DNA of 64,000 nt from positions 248,001 through 312,000 of the forward strand of contig JARKIF010000047.1 in NCBI GenBank assembly GCA_029378245.1. The letters run 5' to 3'. Shown piece after piece: positions 45,310 to 54,508 of this stretch. Numbering within the stretch: the first letter of the stretch is position 1; every line of letters starts with the position of its first letter. A program made the position numbers and the translations under genes. Source of the stretch: Roridomyces roridus (lineage: Eukaryota; Basidiomycota; Agaricomycetes; Agaricales; Mycenaceae). Under the pieces are notes generated by a model. That model had not been told where the DNA came from. It searched no databases and was given only the letters and a program-made list of their open reading frames with translations.

Positions 45310-45475
45310 TGAACAGTTATTCCACCGATCCCACGGAGACGCGGAAGGACCCAGCCTCGTATCCGCGCACCGTTGCCACAAAATCAGCCGACAGGGATTG
45401 GTCGCAATAGTGGCATTGAGCTCGGTTTGGGCGGCGCTGTACTGCTGCTCGCGGTCGTTGAGAACCCATTCAGTT
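45310..45475 (-). pseudogene. F-box remnant (short type) with most of the gene deleted
   Basis: Reverse-strand 45420-45475 matches the coiled-coil codons around 982-1030 (EQQYSAAQTELN). It runs almost directly into 45318-45415, which matches the last codons of copy 1 around 2010-2092 (SADFVATVRGYEAGS, ending GSVE and TAA). About 1 kb, including the F-box, was deleted. It is the mirror partner of 911-2092. Confidence 0.8.
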
Positions 45476-45793
45476 GACCCATGGGCGACTTAGAGGATCG
45501 CGAGAAGGTGATGGTGCGGCATTGTTGCCGAAAAAGCCTCGGAACTGACCCAAGGAGGATGGCCCACTTGGTAACGGGAACGCGCTGGATGCATAAGCCG
45601 AAAGAGGCGGACAGACGGCGGACAGACGTCGTCGTCAAGTGTGCACAAATTGAGCTGGAGGAAAATAAGGACTGGGCAGCAAGTCGTCCAAATTCAAGGG
45701 AGAAGGACCAAGAAAATATAATCGATACACCACTCTAGTTGGCTACAAATACAAGTCGATTAATGCGTTAGACGTGAGCTCCATCCCACCAAA

Positions 45794-46631
45794 TCAAGCA
45801 GCGAAGACGGGATTCTCGTGCAATCCACGACGCATGGCGCGAGGAGCCCGGGTCCCGACGGCACGACGCTGGCGTTTGCTGTTGCAAGGCTTCTTGGTGC
45901 TGGTGCTCGCAGGGGCGGCAGCGCTCTTGGTCGCAGCGGGGGAGGTGACGGAGGATTCGGAGCCGGAGCCGGATCCAGACTCGGAGGTGGTGGAAGCCTG
46001 GCTTACGACGGAGCACGCGCCAAAGCCCGCGGTGGACTTGACCGACTGTGAAAGCGGGGTGAGCCTTGGACGAAAGGCAGAGAGTTGAGACGCACGAGGA
46101 GGCACAGAGTGCCCGTCTTTCCACCCGTGCACTTCATACCCGTGGGGAGGCTGATCTTGACCTGGTCCGAGCCGTCTGTCTTGGGCGCCTATAGCATCGG
46201 TCAGTCGACGCAAGAGGGGGGAGAAGGATAGAACGCACGGGATCCCCGTTGGTCGTAACATTGGCCGCGACAAACTTCTGCCCAGTACCGGTGGGGTCGA
46301 CAAGGACGGAGACCTTGCGAGAGCCATCGGCGCCACTACTCGAGAATCAGCACAATGAAGACGAAGAGAGAAGAGACACGCACGGGTTAAAGTTGGTAAA
46401 ATTCAGCATAACAGACCCATCCTGCTCGACCGGGACGGCAGTGGACTTGTCGAGATTCGACGCAATGTCGATGGACCCGCAGGGTGACTGAGTAGACGGG
46501 CGCTGGACATCGTTACGTGTCACAGCGCGACCGACAACGCCGAGGGCAGGGGAGGGCATGGCGTGGGCGTGGGTCTGCGTGGCCATCGAGGCAAGCAGGA
46601 AGACGGAGGCGAGGATGGATTTGGAGAACAT
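45794..46631 (-). CDS. Small secreted protein, complete copy
   Basis: Four exons: 46384-46631, 46239-46338, 46096-46188 and 45794-46045, 693 bp, 230 residues, all GT-AG introns of 45-50 bp. The signal peptide is MFSKSILASVFLLASMATQT, followed directly by HAHAMPSPALGV. Then come a globular part with paired Cys (SPCGSIDIASNLDK, KCTGGKTGTLCLL, GFGACSVV), a long Ser/Ala/Thr linker (SESGSGSGSESS) and a basic tail. The His right after the signal peptide recalls copper-binding secreted fungal proteins, but no metal site is proven. The N-terminal pattern is common to a family of agaric secreted proteins with no known role. It is the mirror copy of 1-382. Confidence 0.8.
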
Positions 46632-46683
46632 CGTGAAGAGGATGAAGTCGATCGTGAAAATGAGAGTGGTCGTGCGAGTCGTG

Positions 46684-46692
46684 CTTTATATA
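46684..46692 (-). promoter_or_regulatory. TATA box of the secreted protein gene
   Basis: TATATAAAG on the minus strand about 53-61 bases upstream of the start codon. Confidence 0.5.
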
Positions 46693-47147
46693 GGAGCCGG
46701 TCCTGGAGGCGCTGGGAAGATGGGTGAAGCTTGCTTGGGCCTTGACAGAAGCATGCTTGGGCTTTTATAATCGGCAGGACACAATGGCGAAGGACAATGG
46801 CGGGTGAGAACAAGGGCGCTTTGCTGTTGTTTGGCAGATTTCCCCTTTCGGACCTATTGTCCTCTTTGTGCGCTGTGATCCCCGCTGTGGTTCATTGTGG
46901 ATAAGTATCATACAAGCAGCCTTCTTGTTCATTCGGTTTTATTTCCAGTGTGTCGGGTTCAAAGGCAAGAAGTGATCGACGATGCAACGGATCAGAAATC
47001 GCAAGCCAGAAAAGGCAAGTGGCCGAGGGATGTGTGGAAGAAACGTCCATAACCACCCATGTTACAGCCATTAGTGCCCTTCCTTGGCTCACTTGGATGA
47101 ACCTCACCGGCGTATTTGGCTCACATGTACCGGGATCGAACCCCGGG
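46693..47147. other. Intergenic; SINE-like sequence at the right end
   Basis: No gene. Around 47110-47147 (and continuing after 47487) the minus strand contains CCGGGGTTCGATCCCGG, a perfect tRNA B-box/T-arm. It is not part of a complete tRNA, so probably a tRNA-derived SINE fragment. Confidence 0.4.
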
Positions 47148-47487
47148 TAGTGTTCACCACGGGTCACCCGCGGGTAGTCAGACCACGACCCGCACCCGCA
47201 CCCGGGACAAACCCGGTGCCACCGGGTACGGGTCGTGACCCGACCCGTAATTTGACGGGTTTTGGGGTGGATTCTGCGACACCGGTGCCTGGAAGACACT
47301 CCAGAGTGCTCTTTCAATCGGTCAGCCAGGTCTTATGCCCTCCAAAGACTCCACAGTCACCTCTCCATCTAGTTCCGACGCGAATTGATGGCTTGAATCT
47401 GACCCGTACGGGTTACGGGTTGCTCAACAGCGACCCGAGCCCGTACCCGCGACCCGGACCGGGTTGCCAAACCCGTGGTGAACACTA
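47148..47487. mobile_element. Non-autonomous hAT-type element, 340 bp
   Basis: Termini TAGTGTTCACCACGGGT and the inverted ACCCGTGGTGAACACTA, a perfect 17 bp match. The 8 bp target duplication ACCCCGGG is at 47140-47147 and 47488-47495. The interior is rich in GACCCG and CGGGT motifs. It is inserted exactly in the T-arm of a tRNA-like sequence. Confidence 0.92.
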
Positions 47488-47739
47488 ACCCCGGGTGATG
47501 CCATTGTGAGGTGGGCTGAGGAGGCTGGTACTCCTCAAATCACCGCGGCATCGATTCAGAACGACACGAATAGTACAAGCCGACTACACCACAAGCCGAC
47601 TCGAACGAAAAACCGCAAGCCGACTCGCACGACAAGCCGATTCGAAACGTGGAGTCCACAAGCCGACCCGTCACTCCTTTTTGCAATTCAACTGAAGTGA
47701 ACTTTTCAACTCGCACGAAGCTGACTCGAACGAAAGGAA

Positions 47740-48740
47740 CCTTTCCGCGCTGGAGCCATAGGCTCAACGCCTGCGGGAATCTTGCCGGTGGGATGCCCTC
47801 GTCGCAGATGGTGTTCCACATGGAGGTCGTGCCCAGGGCTGCGGCCCTCCATGAATGAGACACGCGGGTATATGGCACATATACTGTAAAAAAATTATTG
47901 GGACTCATTTGGATGGTAACCCGGGTTTCGAGCACAACTCCAGGTTGGTCGACATTTGGAGTACAATATTTCTTACGGTTTCAACTTGGTTCCAACAACT
48001 CGCCGGATTTCAACCTCCAAGGTGTGGTGTAGTGCCGTTAGCTAGGAATGCCGATTGATTGAGTATCGGCAGATGTGATGGTGCAGAGGTTCGGTTCAAA
48101 AGATAAATGGCAGATCAAAATATTCAGTTGGCTTGCACTGCCAGATTTGATGCTCTGCCATGTATGAATTTTCTCAAAAGACTCAGGGAAGCATCATATC
48201 AACTTCCAAAGTGGTTGGGCATTAGGCGCGAGACAGAGAAAGTAAGCATTCCAACAAGTTGGGAATACTTAGCCTGTCAGTATTGCATCACTGCCAACAT
48301 TATCGGCACATCGGCAGAATCACGAAGACTCTTTTTGAAAAGGAGTGAATACCCTGCAGATGTTATCCAAGACGCGACCCCCCAAGATGGGATCCAAACA
48401 CTGAATTACAATTGAAATGCAACCCAGAGCCTGCGCTCTGAAAGGCATGTAATCGTAGTAATTATTTTACAGTATATCGCCCATACGGGTAGATACCGAC
48501 AGCTCTTCCAGAGTTGGAGTCTCTGAAATGGACTGCAGAAGTATTTAGGAGGAGACATGCGGGACATGGGATCGAGGATGGAGTTTAGTTCGCTTCGTGC
48601 CGCGCTTCTTTTGTTTTCGAGGTCTTTGAGTAAATCTTGCTGGCGGATGATGTCCTCTGACAGCGAGTCGATGCGTTGACGAAGCTGCGGCACGGACGAC
48701 GTGAGAATGGGAGGTCGATTGATCGGAGTCAAACAACACT
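47740..48740 (-). pseudogene. F-box-like protein remnant (short type)
   Basis: The minus strand from about 48740 encodes the coiled coil (VPQLRQRIDSLSEDIIRQQD, NSILDPMSRM) with a damaged F-box. After a 593 bp element (47882-48474) it resumes with VSHSWRAAALGTTSMW and DEGIPPARFPQALSLWLQR. Nothing of the C-terminal half is found to the left; that sequence is replaced by CAAGCCGACTCG-type repeats at 47575-47670. It is non-functional. Confidence 0.8.
47882..48474. mobile_element. TA-flanked inverted-repeat element, 593 bp
   Basis: Ends TACTGTAAAA(A)AATTA in inverted orientation, flanked by TA on both sides (47880-47881, 48475-48476), as in Tc1/mariner-type insertions. A 102-codon frame inside (48107-48415) contains QYCITANIIGTSAESRRLF, which faintly recalls the hAT C-terminal region, but the similarity is too weak to assign. 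Confidence 0.65.
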
Positions 48741-48887
48741 CAACATCTCCTCCCGCAACCACTGCCAACAATACTCAGAGGTGAGCTGTGTTCTGTCCTC
48801 TGCGATGGACACCTCTCAATGTTCTCAGGTCTGCGTCTTCCATTGCAACAATAATCTCCAGGCTGGTCGTTCGAAAGGGACGATATC

Positions 48888-51170
48888 TTGAATTCGACGA
48901 CCGTCTGCAAAAATCAAGATCAGCCCGTGGGAGGTGAATCCTCAGCGGGTACTGCTTCAGGTCGCATACCACGCCTAGGAAGACTCTGGTCCCCAATGCC
49001 ACTCCGTGTTGTTTTGGTGCTACATAGTGCCGTCGTTGACACAACCTTCGGGATGAGATTGATGTGTACTACAGCACTGGTGCGTCGGTTTCGTCCTCGT
49101 CTTCTGCCGGAACTCATCCTCGCAGGGACTTTGAGGTCCCTTTTGAGCGGTCGGGTGTCATCTGTCATGCAGCTCAGCGGCCTATCCATGGTCGTCGACA
49201 CTGCTTGCTCGTCTAGGAACGGCGCTCTTCAAGCTTCCCGTGCTCTCATGAGCGCAGAGACGCTCTTGCTCTACCACCAGCCCCAATGTACGTCTTCCTT
49301 CACTCCTCTACGAATCTGCAACTCCTTTTCCAGATTTCTCAGCCTGGATCGTGGCCACTTCCTCAGCCCTACAGGCCAATGTGAACCCTTCCGAGTCGAC
49401 GCCTCCGTGGACGGCTACTCTCGCATCTTCATCTTCGAGGACGTCTTTACGGAGACCGACGACATCTTCGGTGGCATCCGCGGCATCGAGCGGGCTCCCA
49501 TCCCGCATCGCCCACCCGCTCTCAGAAGCGCAGGCAACCCTCTTCCAGTCCTCGCGCATGCGGGGATTGAGCCTGCTACCCGAGTCAACGTGGTGGACGC
49601 GCGCGAAACGGTTACCCGCGCGAGCGATTTCCGCGAGGAGCAGAGTCTTCCAGCTGTCCTCGCGGTCGCTGCATTTCACAAGCATCAAAGCAAACGTCGG
49701 CCGCTGCCTCTGGCGGCGTTGGGCTTGTAAAGCTTCTCCGTATGTAACAAGATTCCGTGCCAGATCTCGTTGAGGAACCTCAATCCTCTGTTTACAGCGT
49801 TTGACCGGGCAAACGTCGTCATCGCCATGGCGAACGCGGAGTGGGTGTCGAGCCATCCGGGGAAACCACGTGTGGCGCTGCTGGATAACTTTGGTGCCTC
49901 TGGCTCCAACACCGCTTTGATACTCGAGGAGCATGCCAAGCCCACGACCACACATCAGACTTTTGACATGTAGCTTGTGACCTTGTACAAGGTCATTCAA
50001 GCCCGCAAGCGCCCGCCAAATTTGCGCAAGCCCGCAAGCTCACAAGCCAGGTCCTGAAACTCACAAGGTCCCTCGTTCGACTCCCATCGAACTACACATA
50101 TTTATTTCCTTCGACCCTGAATCTGACTGGTACATGCTTCCATTGCCTCTGGGTGTATGTCATCCATCCCTAACACCTTTTTTCAGCCCTACTTTCAACC
50201 ATTTCCGTGATTTCAACCCTTGCTTTGACCTTGCGACCTTGTGCGACAAGCTGCCAAGCCCAACAAGGTCGCAAGATCTTTGTCAAAAGACTGATGCACC
50301 CCTTCCCAGTGACATGTCTTTCGTCTTGGGTCTCTCGGCCAAGACGCTCCCCGCTCTCGAAGAGCTGCGAGTGAAATACCTCGAATGGCTGCGCAGCCCT
50401 GCCTCTGCCGCACTTTCGCTCGGAGACATTGCTTACACGATGATGGCTCGGAGGCAGCTCTACAGCTATCGTCTCGCTGTCATGGCTTCCGGTCACTCGA
50501 CAAGCTGACGACAGCAGCTCCAGTCCTCGTCCTGCCACCCGCAGATATCCCACCATCCGTGGTCTTTGTGTACTCGGGCAACGGGGTGTAGTACTTTCTG
50601 CGGTTGTCAGACACAGGTGCGTTCTTGTCTGATCTATATCTCGATTCTCCGGATTCTGACATTCTATAGTCTTGGGGAGTATGCAGTGCTGGTCACCGTG
50701 GGTGTTCTCAAGCTCAAGGACGCCCTCGTCACCGTTGCCCATCGCGTCCGACTAGAAATGCGCCATCAACTCGAGCACCATGATTGCTGTCAATCTTGGC
50801 GCAGAAGCGATCCAGGAGTTCCTTCGTCAATCGAGCCACTTTGCGGACCTCATTGTCGCGTGCTACAACAGCCCCGCCGACTGCGTGGTCGCCGGGTCCC
50901 TCCCCCAGCTCATGGATTTCAAAGAGCATCTCGCAGCTGAAGTCAGCTGCAAGAGCGTCATGCTCCCCATGCACTTTGGCTGCCACAGCATTGTCACAGA
51001 CCTTGCGAACGCTCCGCCCGCACCCCGTCATCTCCGAACGTCCTTGGCGATGTCGTCCTCCCCCGAAACGCATCCGTCTTACCGGCGTACCTTTTTCCCG
51101 CCACTCACTGCATTCCGAGACCGTGTAGGCAGACCTATTTCTAGCTGTGCCGACATGTGCCTACCCCGCT
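48888..51170 (+). pseudogene. Polyketide synthase relic (KS and AT domains)
   Basis: Ketosynthase pieces occur in several frames: GLSMVVDTACSSRNGALQAS (active-site Cys region, about 49180-49240), DRGHFLSPTGQCEPF (about 49350), HPLSEAQATLFQSSRM (about 49520), HFTSIKANVG (about 49680) and RVALLDNFGASGSNTALIL (about 49890). Next comes the KS-AT linker FVLGLSAKTLPALEELRVKY (about 50320), then AT pieces PPADIPPSVVFVYSG, GEYAVLVTVGVLKLKDALV and VACYNSPADCVVAGSLPQL, ending about 51050. Order and spacing are those of an iterative fungal type I synthase. Many frame changes, at least one stop and a 344 bp element (49953-50296) show it is dead. Later domains (PT, ACP, TE) are not convincingly found. Confidence 0.85.
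49953..50296. mobile_element. CATCAG-type DNA element in the PKS relic, 344 bp
   Basis: Inverted termini CATCAGACTTTTGACA / TGTCAAAAGACTGATG, with CTTGTGACCTTGT and its partner following inside. The 2 bp target duplication is CA (49951-49952, 50297-50298). Removing the element with one CA fuses the KS end to the linker in one frame (TTTPLPSDMSFVLGLSAK), which supports the exact borders. Non-coding. Confidence 0.85.
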
Positions 51171-51622
51171 AGGCACATCAATCTAGGCTGTGCCTAGGTG
51201 AGTACGTCGAAACTCTGCCTAGCTGTGCCTACCTTCTGCCTACGCTGTGCCTACATGACCCCGCTTTTCTGGTCTCACCGCCGTTCTCGTGCTCGCCACG
51301 ACCTTATTCACAAACTCTGGGCTGACAACTGTGTCGCCTGTTGGTTGCCATGATCACCCATAGCCGAGGGTCCAAAATAAATCGCATAAATCGCACCGGT
51401 GGTGCCGGTGAGCCTTAAATACACTGGGAGCGCCGAAATTGACAGTCGTGAGATTAGCTTGGTATAAACTGAATTTCACCGATCCCTGGATGCATTCGAG
51501 TGGTTGGGGTACCTCCAGAACAGGTTCACAAGGTCTTTCAGCCCCTCAGAGGCCAGATTAACGTGAAAAACAGGTAAGTTTGCCTAACTGTGCCTATCCC
51601 CATAGGCAAACCCTGTGCCTAC
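51125..51622. repeat. GCCTA-rich element, about 0.5 kb
   Basis: Short terminal inverted repeats GTAGGCA / TGCCTAC bound a stretch with many TGTGCCTA and TAGGCA motifs at both ends (51125-51255 and 51565-51622). No target duplication was recognised. It is likely a non-autonomous DNA element inserted at the end of the PKS relic. Confidence 0.5.
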
Positions 51623-52289
51623 GCCCCGGCGGAATGCAGTGACTGCGTCCAGAGCCGACGTGGCCTCCGTATACCTATTACGATCGAACGCCGTCTTCTA
51701 CGTCCAAGATGGTGCTTCGGCAGCGTCCGGTGTTTGCTCGTTTTCCTCGTGGGCTTATCCGGGATCCCGTTGTAGGAGCCAGAGCGCTCATCTTGTTCCA
51801 GAGCGCCCACGCGCGACATCCCTCTTCCCCTGCCGACGCCAGCTCCCTCTTCCGTCCAAAGCTACTGTATGTGATGCTGCAATCCTCTAGTGGGTCCGAC
51901 CGCCGTCAATCTCCTCGGTTCTCCCGGCCTCGACTCGATTGTGGCGAGCCCCTTGGTGGCTTGAGTCGGAACGGTCGCACAAGCTGGGCAGACGACGTGC
52001 AATATGTACCGTCGTGCACCGGTCGGTGTTCTTGCAAGCTCTCGGAAGCCTTGTCCCGAGTCTCAGGCTTCCGACGAATGCATATTGCCATCCAATGGCT
52101 CAGGGTAGGCGGGCCCTTGCTCGCTGAGGCTCCGAAGCCCGTCATCTCCCATGTTTAGTGGAGAGCGGGCATCTTCTCGTCTTCCTCGGCCCTTGATTCA
52201 CCCATGCCACCACATCGCCAAGCTAGGCCGCGCCTCTTGTGGCATTCATTTGCGGGTGGACTTGGGACTCGGCGGAGAGATGGCAGTTT
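51623..52289. other. Decayed coding-like sequence, unassigned
   Basis: Frames are short but read protein-like in pieces (AVNLLGSPGLDSIVASPLVA near 51905). It may be the eroded C-terminal part of the same polyketide synthase, but no domain motif is clear enough to say so. Confidence 0.35.
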
Positions 52290-52693
52290 CATCAGGAAAC
52301 ACCTCCCCAGGTATTTTTGGCACATTTTGCCAAAATTTGCCAAAAATATTGAGAATAGCTGAATATCCGCAAAATGAGCAAGAATATGTTAGTCCCAACA
52401 AAAATACCAAAACTTTTGGCACTTTTGGAGTGGATATCGGCATTGGTTTAACCTTGCCAACAGAGCAGAAATGAAGAATGAAGCAGATGGGGAACATTGG
52501 AGCTCAGTGGGAGCAAAAGATTTTCCATCAGGCCTGCTCACTGATTGTTGATCAGGAACAGGCCGGCACAGGTGATAATCAACTGACTGACTGACAGGAA
52601 CTTAGAGAGGTGATTGGGATCTGAGCAGCTAATGATTTTTAATTAAATGACAAGGATAATTAAATGGTGTTTCCAACAGGAGTTGAACGAGTG

Positions 52694-53205
52694 TTATATC
52701 CATGTCACCAACTCCGTCCTTCCGACATCCTCCGACCACCTCCGGTCCGGAACATCTCCGACTGTTCCGGACGCTCCGACCAATGATGCATCCGATTCGT
52801 CGTATTGCACAATCCGATAGGGTTTTCACGCAATGAAGTCGTTCTGAGCGTTTCCCTTATTGTGATTATCTTTATCATCTTCTTTCTTATTGTTTAACAT
52901 AGAGCTTATTGTCTTTCGCGCTTCTGACTCCATTTGATCGTGTCATACTTACTTAGTATAAATAGGACATACGATTGTGATGTACGTCAGTAGTTAATTA
53001 ACGTGTGTTGCCTCCGCAATTCCTCTGTGCCAATCTAGTCTCCGAGTACTCCTCTCTCGGAAGTCAAGTGGCTGGTGCGCTCTCCCTCCGAGTAGCGTTC
53101 ACCTCATCCGGATTACCCTCGGTCTACGTCCCTCCGACCTCCGACCTCCGACCTCCGACCTCAGGTTCCGGCCCCTTTGTCCTTACCCTCCGGCACGGAT
53201 ATTAC
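52694..53205. mobile_element. Nested 512 bp element with 8 bp target duplication
   Basis: Flanked by AACGAGTG at 52686-52693 and 53206-53213. In copy A the corresponding site is continuous (GTTGAAC then AAATGACC), so the borders follow from an empty-site comparison. Terminal repeats are short and imperfect (TATATCCATG / CACGGATATTA). Subterminal zones carry CCTCCGAC and CTCCGA repeats. hAT-like by duplication size. Confidence 0.8.
53133..53162 (+). repeat. Microsatellite (CCGACCT)n, about four units
   Basis: Four tandem 7-mers at the right subterminal zone of the nested element, probably an expansion of the element's own CCGAC motif. Confidence 0.8.
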
Positions 53206-53896
53206 AACGAGTGACCTCTTACAAAAGGTACGGACAATACAAAGGGGCAAGCTTACTACTACACTACAATAGAGACATGAGGGTGTCCATCTCAGCTCCC
53301 ATGATGTGACCCCATGAATATTCACCAACAGAAGAGCACTCAAAGATGGGCTTAGTGAGAGGTGAAAGCCAATCAAGGGCAGATGTGCCTCCACTTCATA
53401 TTCCAAAGAGACTGATCTGGTTTGAGGTGCACCACAGACTCTATACTAGAACTTTCCAGAAGACTGAGGTGAGTTGGTGACCTGGAATACAAGACTTCCT
53501 GGCTGTGAATGGATGCCCAGAAAGTTTGGCAAATTTGCTGAAACATACCTCAAAATTTCTGGCCACCAAAAAAAGTTTGGCGAGTTTGCTGAGAAATACC
53601 TCAAAATTTCTGGCTCACCAAAAAAAGTTGTGGTATTTTTGCAATGCTTTCAGAAATTTTGGTGGACAAGCTCTGGTCAGTTGGAATTGGTACTTTATAC
53701 CGGTGTACAGCAGCTACCTTTAATGTACTACGTTTTGATCAGGTCCCCAATGTCATACTGATGAAAAGCAAAATCTCCATTTTGGAAACTTTATCAACAT
53801 TGGGCAAAAGTTTCGAGAATGACTGCAAAATATTGAGCTGCAAGATATTTTTGAAAGATTTGTGATAAAATATCCAGGGAGGTTTTTCCTGATGTT

Positions 53897-54508
53897 CATC
53901 CCGTACGTCTTCACGGTGTAGGTCCACTAATTGAGAGGTGAGCCCGCTTATCCCTGCCTCCCTTATTTTTGATTCTAATGCCCCGTTTAGGATGGTCCCT
54001 CGGTGCTGCTGTCAACGAGATTGCTTTGCAGCTCACGAATTTATGGATCGAGGTGCTGTTGTGACCTCCCTTGTCCGAGTCTCTGAGCTCGCATAACCCT
54101 CGACCTCGCCGAGCGCTTAGCGTTCTCAGTGCTCGGTGTCCTCAGGCGGCTCTGTGACCAGAGAAGGCGGCGCAGCTGTCTGATACGGGGGTGGGTCGTC
54201 GTCTGACTACCCGCACCCCGAGCACTAGCTCCAGCGGATGTGCTGGTGTGATCGCAGATTCGCAGTCCGAGTATCGCGAAGGGTCGCGGGACAGTCTACT
54301 AGAGGGGTACTTGGTCTATTATATTCTGGTCTCTCCTTGGAATCCATTTTCCCACTACGCTCTGAGATGGTCTCCATTCTCGGGACTCCGCGACCATCCC
54401 AGTTGTGTTAGTATGATTTACATTGAGCATACCTGCTTTTACAATACCGCGCCTACGTGACGCCGAGTTCATAAACAGCAAAAACTTGCTCGTGTCCACA
54501 TCGACGCC
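53897..54508. other. Intergenic, no gene seen
   Basis: Between the transposon and the second P450. No open frame with features; the P450 promoter must lie in the right part. Confidence 0.45.

Larger units (their letters stand above)
52290..53894. mobile_element. CATCAG-type DNA element, copy B (1605 bp with nested insertion)
   Basis: Nearly identical to copy A at 28836-29967 in the same orientation. Same CATCAGGAAACACC / TTTTTCCTGATG ends, target duplication TT (52288-52289, 53895-53896). It contains a 512 bp insertion (52694-53205) absent from copy A, and one AAAGTTTGGC unit fewer. The high identity of A and B suggests recent activity. Confidence 0.88.

Noticed and set aside
1..46631. Mirror arrangement as an assembly fold-back artefact
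   Set aside because: The arms are clearly diverged, have different insertions and deletions, and enclose unique genes; a fold-back would be near-identical.
47110..47510. Complete tRNA gene at the ACCCCGGG site
   Set aside because: Only the T-arm is convincing; no matching acceptor or anticodon arm can be drawn even after removing the inserted element.
48107..48415. hAT transposase C-terminal fragment inside the TA-flanked element
   Set aside because: The resemblance is one short stretch (TANIIGTSAESRRLF); the TA duplication does not fit hAT, so no assignment was made.
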